48,378 nt of DNA from JAHWJR01 sp035942035 (GTDB lineage Bacteria > Actinomycetota > Acidimicrobiia > Acidimicrobiales > CADCSY01), in contig DASZDK010000051.1 of assembly GCA_035942035.1 (NCBI GenBank), positions 1 through 48,378 on the forward strand, read 5' to 3'. Both the position numbers and the translations under genes were made by a program. Positions 41,931 through 48,378 of this stretch are shown one piece after another (position 1 is the first letter of the stretch; each line of letters begins with the position of its first letter). The notes under the pieces were generated by a model, which did no database searches, was not told the origin of the DNA, and saw only the letters and a program-made list of their open reading frames with translations.

Positions 41931-42659
41931 CTATTGGCCGGCGGCCTCGGCCTCGTCGAGACCGGCGCGCAGCGCCTCCAGGTCGTCGACCAGGTGCTCG
42001 ATGTCGCCGCCCAGGGCGCCGGCGTCGAGACCGGTCCCGCGCTGGGCCAGGGCCAGCTCGGTGGCTCTCGCCACCGCCTCGTCGAGTCGGGCCTGCAGCA
42101 CCCGAAGGCGCTCCCGAGCGTCGCTCGCCACCCCGCCCAGCCGCTCGGCGGTGGCCAGCCGGGCCCGCAGCGACCGGGCCACCGACTCGTCGGCGCCGCC
42201 GCCGGTGCCCTCCTCGACGCGGGCCAGCCGAGCCCGGGTGCCGGCGGCGTCGAGGGCCGACACGGCGTCGTCGAGCTCATGCCCCCTGCGGGCCACGCGC
42301 CAGCACTCCCGGACGCCGCTGTCGACCATGGCGCCGATCTCCTCCAGCCGCTCTCGCAGCGGGCCGGGATCGACGCCCTCGACGGTCCGCCGGTAGCGGG
42401 CCGAGGCCTGCAGGGCGCCCTGCACGAAGGGGCGCCAACGTTCGCCCACGGTGAACGGGTCGATCCGCTCACGACGGGGCCGGCGCCGGAGGTGGGCCAC
42501 GGCCAGGCCGGCGGCGTAGGCGAGGGGGGCGGTGACCAGGGCCAACGGCGCCTCGATGGCGAGCCCGAGCACGGCGCCGGCGGCGCCGGCGGCCACCACC
42601 AGCGGCGAGGTGGCGGCGCGGGCGAGGGAGCGGCCACCGGGGAGGGGCTGGAGCGCCAC
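41931..42659 (-). CDS. Membrane-anchored coiled-coil protein paired with PspA
   Basis: A 242-residue protein. Two adjacent membrane segments near the N-terminus (SPLVVAAGAAGAVLGLAI, PLALVTAPLAYAAGLAVAHL) are followed by RRRPRRER and a long, mostly helical cytosolic domain (about 70-242) rich in Ala, Arg, Glu and Leu with coiled-coil character (RLARVEEGTGG..., ARERLRVLQARLDEAVARATELALAQ). No family recognised. It is first in a two-gene operon with PspA and probably acts as its membrane partner or recruiter (inference). GTG 42659 is supported by TAGGAT 7 nt upstream. Confidence 0.65.
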   Translation of the reverse strand: MALQPLPGGRSLARAATSPLVVAAGAAGAVLGLAIEAPLALVTAPLAYAAGLAVAHLRRRPRRERIDPFTVGERWRPFVQGALQASARYRRTVEGVDPGPLRERLEEIGAMVDSGVRECWRVARRGHELDDAVSALDAAGTRARLARVEEGTGGGADESVARSLRARLATAERLGGVASDARERLRVLQARLDEAVARATELALAQRGTGLDAGALGGDIEHLVDDLEALRAGLDEAEAAGQ

Positions 42660-42666
42660 CGCTGCG

Positions 42667-42672
42667 ATCCTA
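42667..42672 (-). promoter_or_regulatory. -10 hexamer of a probable leaderless PspA-operon promoter
   Basis: On the minus strand TAGGAT is followed by 7 nt and GTG 42659, with no Shine-Dalgarno. Confidence 0.5.
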
Positions 42673-43013
42673 GAAGGCGGGGAGACGCGCCACCCTCACT
42701 GGTCTGTCCCGAGGGGAGCCCCATCAACCATGGCGGGGCACGCTGGAGCGGAACGAGGCGCCAGCGGCTGCGTCCGCGAGCCTGGTCGTGTGCTGAGCCA
42801 TGAAAAGACGGCTCGGCGACTCGGCGGGGACCGGCGATTCAGGCCACAAGGAGGAGAGCGTGGGGCCGACGTAGAAGAGAGGTCCCAGAAGCTTGCTAGG
42901 CCGTCGGCTGAAGCCTCCCGGCGAATGCCCCTAGTATGGTCGAAACCTGGCACATCGGTCGGCGGTTGACCGCGTAGCCGAGTACGAGCGCACGAGGCGG
43001 GAGCGAGGATGGA
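42673..43013. other. Non-coding gap between the PspA operon and the surface-sugar operon
   Basis: About 340 bases between divergent genes with no convincing ORF. It holds a possible plus-strand -10 TAGTAT (42932-42937), a perfect small inverted repeat GCGGT-TG-ACCGC (42962-42973), and GAGCGAGGAT just before GTG 43014. The roughly 75-nt leader could host regulation, but no known riboswitch was recognised. Confidence 0.35.
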
Positions 43014-44114
43014 GTGTCCCTGACGGTCACGGCCGACGGCGGGCGGCGGACGGGCGATGGGCTCGTGATGCCGTCCTGGCCCGTGGCGTTGCTTCTACTC
43101 GCCGGGACAGCGTTGGCCGTGGTGCTCCTGGCTGTCCTGGCGGCGGCCTTCCCGCAGCCGAGCTCGCCATGGCCGCTCCCCCTGGCGCTCGGCCCAGCGT
43201 GCCTGCTCCTCACTGCCGCCGCAGTCGCCACGGTACCCGTGACCACGCGCCCGGTCGACCGAGCCGAGAAGGCACTACGGGGCCTGGTCGCGGCGGCAGT
43301 GCCGGTCGTGGCCTCGCTGGTGCTCGCCGAGGTGTCGACGGTCTCCGCCTCGGCCCTCGTCATTGTGCCGGTGCTCATCGTCGCTGGTGGTGTCGTCGTG
43401 GCCCGGCGCAGCGGCGGTCAGCAGGCGGCTCTCTCGGAAACCGGCGGCGCAACAGAGCTCGGCGGCCTCGGCATCCCTGCGCAACCGTTGCCCCTACTGT
43501 GCCGATGGCTCAAGCGCTCCGTCGACGTGGTGGTGGCCGGCACCGTCTTGGTACTCGGTCTGCCCGTGCTGGCGTTCGCCGCAGTGGCCATCGCCGTCGA
43601 GGGCCGTGGGGGCGTGCTGTTCAGCCAGACCCGCGTCGGGTGCAACGGGCGCCGCTTCCGTATGTACAAGCTCCGAACGATGCGGCCGGCCAACGACGAG
43701 GGCCAGCACCGGGCCTACGTCGCCGAGTTGATCCGCGGAGAGGGCCGGGCCCAGGACGGCATGTACAAGCTCGTCGCCGACGACCGCCGCACGCGGGTGG
43801 GGCGGGTTCTACGCAGCTTCAGCATCGACGAGCTGCCGCAACTCTGGAACGTCTTGCGCGGTGACATGAGCGTCGTCGGCCCTCGACCGCCACTTCCGGC
43901 TGAGGTGGCGCTGTACGACGAGGCGGCGTGGGCTCGCATGGCCGTCAACCCCGGCCTCACCGGTTTGTGGCAGGTCAGCGGCCGCAGTCGTCTGTCATTT
44001 CAGGAGATGGTGGAGCTCGACGTCCGCTACTGGCAGGAGTGGAGCCCCCTACTCGACCTGCGCATCCTGCTGCGGACCCCCAAGGCGGTGCTGTGGGGCC
44101 GGGAGACGGCGTGA
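43014..44114 (+). CDS. Polyprenyl-phosphate sugar phosphotransferase (bacterial sugar transferase)
   Basis: A 366-residue membrane enzyme that starts glycan assembly by moving a sugar phosphate from a UDP-sugar to the lipid carrier. Seen: several N-terminal membrane helices (about 20-135), then the catalytic Bac_transf domain beginning with the membrane helix RSVDVVVAGTVLVLGLPVLAFAAVAIAVEG, GVLFSQTRVGCNGRRFRMYKLRTM, the Asp-Glu pair in RSFSIDELPQLWNVLRGDMSVVGPRPPLP, and GLTGLWQVSGRSRLSFQEMVELDVRY. The N-terminal CoA-binding-like domain of WbaP-type enzymes is not evident. GTG 43014 follows GAGCGAGGAT. First of four overlapping genes for a surface polysaccharide or glycan. Confidence 0.9.
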   Translation: MSLTVTADGGRRTGDGLVMPSWPVALLLLAGTALAVVLLAVLAAAFPQPSSPWPLPLALGPACLLLTAAAVATVPVTTRPVDRAEKALRGLVAAAVPVVASLVLAEVSTVSASALVIVPVLIVAGGVVVARRSGGQQAALSETGGATELGGLGIPAQPLPLLCRWLKRSVDVVVAGTVLVLGLPVLAFAAVAIAVEGRGGVLFSQTRVGCNGRRFRMYKLRTMRPANDEGQHRAYVAELIRGEGRAQDGMYKLVADDRRTRVGRVLRSFSIDELPQLWNVLRGDMSVVGPRPPLPAEVALYDEAAWARMAVNPGLTGLWQVSGRSRLSFQEMVELDVRYWQEWSPLLDLRILLRTPKAVLWGRETA

Positions 44115-45244
44115 CCGCTGCTCTCGACACTGACCGTCGCATTCCTCTGGTCGACCTGGCAGTCGTGCACCGGCCGATGGCCGACGACCTCCGGGCCGCC
44201 TTCGAGCGGGTACTGAGTTCGTCGTCGTTCGTGGACGGTGTCGAGGTGGCGGGCTTCGAGGCGGCGCTGGCCGAGCTGGTCGGCGTGCCCCACGCCATCG
44301 GGGTCGCTTCGGGCACGGCCGCCCTGCACCTGGCCCTCCTGGCTGCCGGCGTCGGGCCCGGCCAGGAGGTGGTGGTGCCGGCCAACACCTTCTTCGCCAC
44401 TGTCGAAGCGGTCATGGCCACCGGGGCGGCTCCGGTGCTGGCCGACGTCGACGAGGCCACCGGTCTGCTCGACCCCGAGGCGGTGGAGGCGGCGGTGACA
44501 CCACGGACAGCGGCGGTGGCGGCGGTGCACCTCTACGGGCAGCCGGTCGACGCCGACCGCTTCGGGGCCCTCGCCCGGCGCCACGGGCTGTTCTTGCTGG
44601 AGGACGCCGCTCAGGCCATCGGAGCGGCATGGAACAACCGGCCCGCCGGTTCGCTGGGCGACGCCGCGGGGTTCAGCTTCTACCCGGGGAAGAACCTCGG
44701 TGCCCTCGGCGACGGGGGCGCCGTCACCACTGCCGATGCCGACCTGGCTCGCAGGGTGCGGTTGCTGCGTAACCACGGCGAGGAGCGCAAGGGTGTCCAC
44801 GCGGTTGCCGGGTTCTGCGAGCGGCTCGACGAGCTCCAGGCGGCGTTCCTCCTGGCCAAGCTGCCGCACCTTCCCGCCGCCCAGGCGGCACGGCAGCGGG
44901 CGGTCGACCGCTACCGTCGGCGTTTGGTGGAGCTCCATCCGGTCCAGGTCCTGGAGACGGCGGCGGGTGCGGGCCACGCCCATCACCTGCTCGTGGTGCG
45001 CGTGCCCCGACGCGACGCAGTACTGGCATCGCTGCACGCCGCTGGGGTGGGGGCATCGGTGCACTACCGCACTCCGATCCACCTCCAGCCCGCCGGTCGG
45101 CACCTCGGCGGCCGGGGCCAGTTCCCCGCCGCCGAGTCCCTCGCCGGCTCGATCCTGTCCCTGCCCCTGTACCCGGGGATGAGCGAGGTCCTCGTCGACC
45201 GTTGCGTAGCGGCATTGGCCACCGCCCTGGAGGAGACGACGTGA
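44111..45244 (+). CDS. DegT/DnrJ/EryC1-family sugar aminotransferase
   Basis: A 377-residue PLP enzyme that aminates a keto-sugar nucleotide. Seen: IPLVDLAVVHRPMADDL, VASGTAALHLALLAAGVGPGQEVVVPANTFFATVEAV, VHLYGQPVD, the ED-A-A-Q-A motif, and the PLP Lys194 in GFSFYPGKNLGALGDGGAVTT. The Lys is present, so it is a transaminase and not a C-3 dehydratase. With the neighbouring oxidoreductase and acetyltransferase it fits the WbpE/WlbC step (3-keto to 3-amino on a UDP-GlcNAc uronate). GTG 44111 overlaps the previous stop. Confidence 0.92.
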   Translation: MTAALDTDRRIPLVDLAVVHRPMADDLRAAFERVLSSSSFVDGVEVAGFEAALAELVGVPHAIGVASGTAALHLALLAAGVGPGQEVVVPANTFFATVEAVMATGAAPVLADVDEATGLLDPEAVEAAVTPRTAAVAAVHLYGQPVDADRFGALARRHGLFLLEDAAQAIGAAWNNRPAGSLGDAAGFSFYPGKNLGALGDGGAVTTADADLARRVRLLRNHGEERKGVHAVAGFCERLDELQAAFLLAKLPHLPAAQAARQRAVDRYRRRLVELHPVQVLETAAGAGHAHHLLVVRVPRRDAVLASLHAAGVGASVHYRTPIHLQPAGRHLGGRGQFPAAESLAGSILSLPLYPGMSEVLVDRCVAALATALEETT

Positions 45245-46329
45245 AGATCGCCGTTGTCGGTCTCGGCTACTGGGGCCCCAACCTTCTCCGCAACCTCGTG
45301 GCCCTGGTCGGTGCCGACTCGGTGGTGATGGTGGAGCAGTCCCTCGACCGGATCGCTGCCATGGCGGCGCTCTATCCGAGCGTGGGGTGGTCGACCTCCC
45401 TCGACGACACGCTGAACGACGACGAGGTCGAGGCGGTGATCCTCGCCACCCCCGTCAGCACCCACGCCCGCCTGGCCCGGGCCGCTCTGGAGGCGGGCCG
45501 CCATGTGCTGGTCGAGAAGCCGCTGGCCGGGTCGGTGGTCGATGCCGCCGAACTGGTGATGTGCGCCGAGGAGAGCGATCGCATCCTGATGGTCGGCCAC
45601 ACCTTCCTCTTCAGCCCCCGGGTGGAGCGCATGGCGGAGTACCTAGCCGAAGGACGCCTGGGTGGAATCCACTACGCCACGTCGTCGCGACTCAACCTGG
45701 GGCTGCACCAGCGGGACATCGGGGTGATCTGGGACCTGGCCGCCCACGACTTCTCCATCCTGTTCCACCTGCTGAACGAGTTTCCCGTGTCGGTCCAGAC
45801 CTCCGGCCGCGGCATGGTCCGCGCTGACAGCCTGGACGTGGCGTTCATCAACCTTTGCTTCGCCTCCGGGATCGTGGCTTCGGTCGATGTGTCCTGGCTC
45901 GCCCCCAAGAAGGTCCGTAACACCGTTCTCGTCGGTGACCGGCAGATGATGGTGTACGACGACCTCGACAACGAGGGGCCGGTGAAGATCTACGACAAGG
46001 GGGTGGTCAAGCCGGACCCCGAGAACTTCGGCGAGCACCAACTGACCTACCGCCAAGGTGACGTGCTGGCGCCGTACGTCGCATCCCGCGAGCCGCTCGC
46101 CCAGGAGCTGGCCCACTTCGTGGGATGCATCGAGAGCAAAGTTCCGACTCCGTGTTTGTCAAACGGCCGCTTCGGGCTTCGCGTGGTCGAGGCGCTGGAG
46201 GCGGCCGAGCGCTCGTGGTTCGAAGGCGGCCTACCCGTCATCATCGAGGCGGCGTTGCCGGGACCAGATGCAGCTGCCCGGGACGGGCAGGTGCGAAAGC
46301 TGGCCGGCAGCGACCGCTTGTCCTGGTGA
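45241..46329 (+). CDS. Gfo/Idh/MocA-family sugar-nucleotide dehydrogenase (WbpB/WlbA-like)
   Basis: A 362-residue NAD(P)-dependent oxidoreductase. Seen: N-terminal Rossmann motif IAVVGLGYWGPN (GxGxxG, 7-12), ATPVSTHARLARAAL, the catalytic Lys93 in VEKPL, the substrate-domain motif HQRDIGVIWDLAAHDFSIL and a C-terminal beta-sheet domain. In the Wbp pathway the enzyme oxidises C3 of UDP-GlcNAc uronate, making the ketone that the adjacent aminotransferase uses. This role is inferred from the gene trio. GTG 45241 overlaps the aminotransferase stop by 4 nt. Confidence 0.9.
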   Translation: MKIAVVGLGYWGPNLLRNLVALVGADSVVMVEQSLDRIAAMAALYPSVGWSTSLDDTLNDDEVEAVILATPVSTHARLARAALEAGRHVLVEKPLAGSVVDAAELVMCAEESDRILMVGHTFLFSPRVERMAEYLAEGRLGGIHYATSSRLNLGLHQRDIGVIWDLAAHDFSILFHLLNEFPVSVQTSGRGMVRADSLDVAFINLCFASGIVASVDVSWLAPKKVRNTVLVGDRQMMVYDDLDNEGPVKIYDKGVVKPDPENFGEHQLTYRQGDVLAPYVASREPLAQELAHFVGCIESKVPTPCLSNGRFGLRVVEALEAAERSWFEGGLPVIIEAALPGPDAAARDGQVRKLAGSDRLSW

Positions 46330-46970
46330 ACGGGGTCGAGGTCCTCGGCCCCGTCGTGGGCCTGGAGGGGGCGCGCATCCTGGGACCGTGTGTGCTAGGC
46401 CATCCCGGCCCTGAGCCCGACCAGGAGCCCCTCGTCCTCGGCCCCGGGGTGACGGTGCGTGCATACGCGGTGCTGTACCAGGGGGCGAGGCTGGGGGCGG
46501 GCGCGCACGTCGGTCACGGCGCCCTCGTCCGGGAGGGGAACGTCGTCGGGGAGCGGTCGTCGATCGGCTCCGGGGTCCACCTGGAGCCCGGGAACTGCAT
46601 CGGGGCCCGATCCAGGATTCACTCTGGGAGCTTCTTGTCATCCGGGACGGTGGGCGATGACGTCTTCATGGGCCCGAGGGTGGTCTTCACCGACGATCCC
46701 CACCCCCCCTGCCCCCGCTACCTCGACTGTGTGCGGGGGCCGCGCGTCGAGGACGGAGCGAGCATTGGAGGCGGGGCCACGCTTCTTCCCGGGGTGGTGA
46801 TCGGCGCCGGAGCCCTCGTCGGGGCCGGCGCCGTCGTCACCCGCTCGGTGGAGCCCGGCGACGTCGTCGTGGGGAATCCCGCACAGGTGATCGGCCGGCG
46901 CGGTGAGATGAACTGCTTCGCCGGGCATTTCGGGCGTGCCTACGAGTGGGAGAACAGCCCCTCTCGTTAG
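46326..46970 (+). CDS. Left-handed beta-helix N-acetyltransferase (WbpD/WlbB-like)
   Basis: A 214-residue acyltransferase made largely of hexapeptide repeats (LGPGVTVRAYAVLYQGARLGAGAHVGHGALV ... IGSGVHLEPGNCIGARSRIHSGSFLSSGTVGDDVFMGPRVVFTDDPHPP ... IGGGATLLPGVVIGAGALVGAGAVVTRSV), ending VVGNPAQVIGRRG, as in acetyl-CoA-dependent sugar N-acetyltransferases. It would acetylate the 3-amino group made by the aminotransferase. GTG 46326 overlaps the dehydrogenase stop. The stop overlaps the convergent DivIVA-like gene by 4 nt. Confidence 0.9.
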   Translation: MNGVEVLGPVVGLEGARILGPCVLGHPGPEPDQEPLVLGPGVTVRAYAVLYQGARLGAGAHVGHGALVREGNVVGERSSIGSGVHLEPGNCIGARSRIHSGSFLSSGTVGDDVFMGPRVVFTDDPHPPCPRYLDCVRGPRVEDGASIGGGATLLPGVVIGAGALVGAGAVVTRSVEPGDVVVGNPAQVIGRRGEMNCFAGHFGRAYEWENSPSR

Positions 46971-47950
46971 TCTTCGGCGAACGGGAACCACCCTCCCGTG
47001 ATGGTCCGCCCGCCCTCGTCACCTTCCTCCGGACCGGGTTCTGCGTCGCGAGCGGTGGACCCGGACGTCATCATGGATGCCACAGCGCTGTCCTGCTCCG
47101 CCTTTGCCGACAGTTCGTGGGAGCTGCGACGCTCTTCCTCCGCTGCTGCCAGGACTCTCGCTGACTCTTGGCACGCCCAGTCGGCCGCTTCGTGCAGCGC
47201 GTCTGCCTCTCGCTGGGCCGCGGTTCGCAGCGCGTCCACCTCCCGCTGGGCTTCGGTGCGCAGGGTCGTCGCCCGCCACTCGGCGGCCTGGCGCAGCTCG
47301 TTCGCCTTGCGCTCGGCTTCACTCCGCAGGGCGGCCGCCTCCCGCTCGGCGACCTGGCGCAGCTCCTTCACCTCCCGCTCGGCTCCGGCCCGCAGGTCGG
47401 CCGCCTCACGCTTGGCAGCCTGGCGCAGCTCGTTCGCCTCCCCCTCGGCGGCCTGGCGCAGCTCCTTCACCTCCCGCTCCGCTCCGGCCCGCAGGGTCGC
47501 CGCGTCCTGCTCAGCCGCGCTTAGCACCCGCGCTGCCTCATCCAGAGCCCGCTGCGCCTCCTGCCGTATCCTCGGGATCTCGGCCGCCTGGGCGGCGACG
47601 ATGTCGGATTGATGGGCGGCGTTCGCCATTGCTTGGCGCCCGGCCTCGAGCTCTCGGCGGGCCTCTTCCCTGAGGCGGGTCAGCTCCTCTTCGGCCGAAG
47701 CCCGGATGTCCCTGGCACTGGCGGCAGCCGCTTGCAGCACCTTCTCGATGTGCTCGCCGAGACCTTGCAGCTGCTTGCTGTCTGTCTGGTCCCCGGGCGG
47801 CTGTTGGGTCCTCAGGAGCCTTATCTTTTGGATCAGCATGCGGTAGTCCTCGGCGACCTCGGCGAGGAAGGCGTCGACCTGCTCCCTGTCGTAGCCCCGT
47901 AGGGCGGCAAGGAACTGCCTGCGCTCAATGTCATCGGGTGTAAGCGGCAT
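46967..47950 (-). CDS. DivIVA-domain protein with long hendecad coiled coil
   Basis: A 327-residue protein. The N-terminus MPLTPDDIERRQFLAALRGYDREQVDAFLAEVAEDY is a DivIVA/DivI1A membrane-curvature domain. After a short linker, about 90-290 is a continuous helical stretch built from 11-residue units (pattern A-E-R-E-x-x-x-L-R-x-x; for instance AEREVKELRQAAE, AEREAAALRSEAE). Hendecads favour a nearly straight, slightly right-handed coiled coil. Known: DivIVA proteins mark poles and septa and recruit wall-growth enzymes in actinobacteria. ATG 47950 is chosen because the DivIVA motif starts there; AGGAGCGAGG precedes it. A second, canonical DivIVA probably exists elsewhere near ftsZ. Confidence 0.85.
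   Translation of the reverse strand: MPLTPDDIERRQFLAALRGYDREQVDAFLAEVAEDYRMLIQKIRLLRTQQPPGDQTDSKQLQGLGEHIEKVLQAAAASARDIRASAEEELTRLREEARRELEAGRQAMANAAHQSDIVAAQAAEIPRIRQEAQRALDEAARVLSAAEQDAATLRAGAEREVKELRQAAEGEANELRQAAKREAADLRAGAEREVKELRQVAEREAAALRSEAERKANELRQAAEWRATTLRTEAQREVDALRTAAQREADALHEAADWACQESARVLAAAEEERRSSHELSAKAEQDSAVASMMTSGSTARDAEPGPEEGDEGGRTITGGWFPFAED
47353..47497 (-). repeat. 99-bp periodic repeat within the DivIVA-like gene
   Basis: A block of about 46 bp at 47353-47398 recurs at 47452-47497 with one or two differences, an offset of 99 bp, which is three 11-residue units. The flanking units also resemble each other, showing growth by in-frame duplication. Confidence 0.65.
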
Positions 47951-47990
47951 CGCCTCGCTCCTGGCCGGCGGTTCGGTCGGTCCGGCACAC

Positions 47991-47996
47991 ACGCTA
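47991..47996 (-). promoter_or_regulatory. -10 hexamer upstream of the DivIVA-like gene
   Basis: On the minus strand TAGCGT lies 40 nt before ATG 47950, giving a leader of about 35 nt with AGGAGCGAGG as ribosome-binding site. Confidence 0.35.
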
Positions 47997-48269
47997 CCGG
48001 CGCCAAGAGGACCGACTTCCACCCAGGGCGCCGAAGCCGTCCTGCTGGACGCCGGCTGCTACGGACCCGTATCGGCTTTGGCGCCTCCACCGAGGGCTCG
48101 GCTGTCGAGTCACCGCGCCGTGCCTTCGAGCGGGCGAGCCCCGTGCTGGTCGGTACCGGTAGCTCCGCGACACTTCTCGTCCCTGAGACCAGCACGAACC
48201 GACATGGCTGCCGTCGTGGCCCGACCCCCTGAGACCGGTCCACCTGATCTTGGACCCAAGTTGCGAGAG
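47997..48269. other. Non-coding gap between the DivIVA-like gene and the transposase end
   Basis: About 270 bases without a credible gene. The motif CTGAGACC occurs at 48183-48190 and 48231-48238; one of these may lie near the outer end of the IS3-type element, but the inverted repeat cannot be verified because the other end is outside the window. Confidence 0.3.
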
Positions 48270-48378
48270 TCAAGCAGCGTTGGTGTTGTCAGCGTGGAGC
48301 TTCTCATAGGCCACGGGCGCGAGCATCCCAAGGCTGCTGTGCCGCCTGGTCCGGTTGTAGAACACCTCGATCCAGTCG
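48270..48378 (-). CDS. IS3-family transposase OrfB, C-terminal fragment (cut by window edge)
   Basis: The minus-strand frame from the window edge to TGA (48270-48272) encodes DWIEVFYNRTRRHSSLGMLA then PVAYEKLHADNTNAA. The block W-I-E-x-F-Y-N-x-x-R-x-H-S-x-L is the C-terminal end of the rve integrase domain in IS3-family OrfB transposases. The catalytic DDE residues lie outside the window, so intactness cannot be judged. Confidence 0.88.
   Translation of the reverse strand, partial: DWIEVFYNRTRRHSSLGMLAPVAYEKLHADNTNAA
48270..48378 (-). mobile_element. Part of an IS3-family insertion sequence
   Basis: Identified from the OrfB fragment. The element continues beyond the right edge; its left terminal repeat should lie within about 100 bp to the left of 48270 but was not identified with confidence. 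Confidence 0.7.

Noticed and set aside
42800..42874. A 24-codon ORF (MKRRLGDSAGTGDSGHKEES...) in the gap before the sugar operon
   Set aside because: No ribosome-binding site, no downstream partner and low-complexity sequence; nothing supports translation.
47010..47610. Plus-strand Ser/Ala/Arg repeat protein opposite the DivIVA-like gene
   Set aside because: The repeat is a by-product of the hendecad repeats on the minus strand, which has the DivIVA domain, a ribosome-binding site and a promoter.

Overview
This 48.4-kb stretch of very GC-rich bacterial DNA is almost fully coding. The gene content and order point to an actinobacterium: tig-clpP-clpX, folC-ndk, mreBCD-PBP2-rodA, a TIGR03960/TIGR03936 radical-SAM pair, an RNase E/G gene, rplU-rpmA, obgE-proB, a DivIVA-type coiled-coil protein, and DUF6098 and DUF4333 proteins. 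A single clpP and many apparently leaderless genes fit a deep lineage such as Acidimicrobiia. That placement is inference, not proof.

Layout. 1-4.7 kb: the 3' end of an unknown gene, an FAD-dependent desaturase-like oxidoreductase, a sulfotransferase-like gene broken by a frameshift and an in-frame TGA, a DUF6098 protein, an alpha/beta hydrolase and a small membrane protein. 4.9-7.6 kb: an uncharacterised protein with an internal duplication, followed by a DyP-type haem peroxidase. 7.6-12.9 kb: typA and a VOC protein (minus strand), then a DUF4333 protein and an RDD protein (plus strand) behind two DosR-like boxes, then a divergent pyruvate kinase. 12.9-16.4 kb: a minus-strand assimilatory sulfate operon (APS reductase, sulfite reductase, precorrin-2 dehydrogenase-like protein with a degenerate methylase tail). 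16.5-16.7 kb: tRNA-Gly(TCC) and tRNA-Pro(TGG).

16.8-28.1 kb: trigger factor, ClpP, ClpX, a small glycine-rich protein, FolC, Ndk and the complete rod-shape/elongasome set MreB-MreC-MreD-PBP2-RodA. 28.1-29.6 kb (minus strand): a Cys-rich, coiled-coil protein of unknown function. 29.7-34.3 kb: the radical-SAM pair and RNase E/G. 34.5-41.1 kb: a secreted CHRD protein, L21/L27, dGTPase, a secreted GH5 glycosidase that appears to be a late insertion, Obg and glutamate 5-kinase.

41.1-42.7 kb: a PspA/IM30 protein and its membrane-anchored partner (minus strand). 43.0-47.0 kb: a four-gene translationally coupled surface-sugar operon (sugar-phosphate transferase, aminotransferase, dehydrogenase, acetyltransferase) that matches the WbpB/WbpE/WbpD route to diacetamido uronic acids. 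47.0-47.95 kb: a DivIVA-like protein with hendecad repeats. The window ends inside an IS3-family transposase.

Across the window a TAnnnT hexamer repeatedly lies 7-8 nt before the start codon (second GTG of the 4.9-kb gene, tig, ndk, rplU, dgt, obgE, the PspA partner), with looser cases at pyk, the radical-SAM gene and typA. This is the arrangement expected for leaderless mRNAs and it helps to choose starts. No CRISPR array, rRNA, prophage or intact mobile element is visible.
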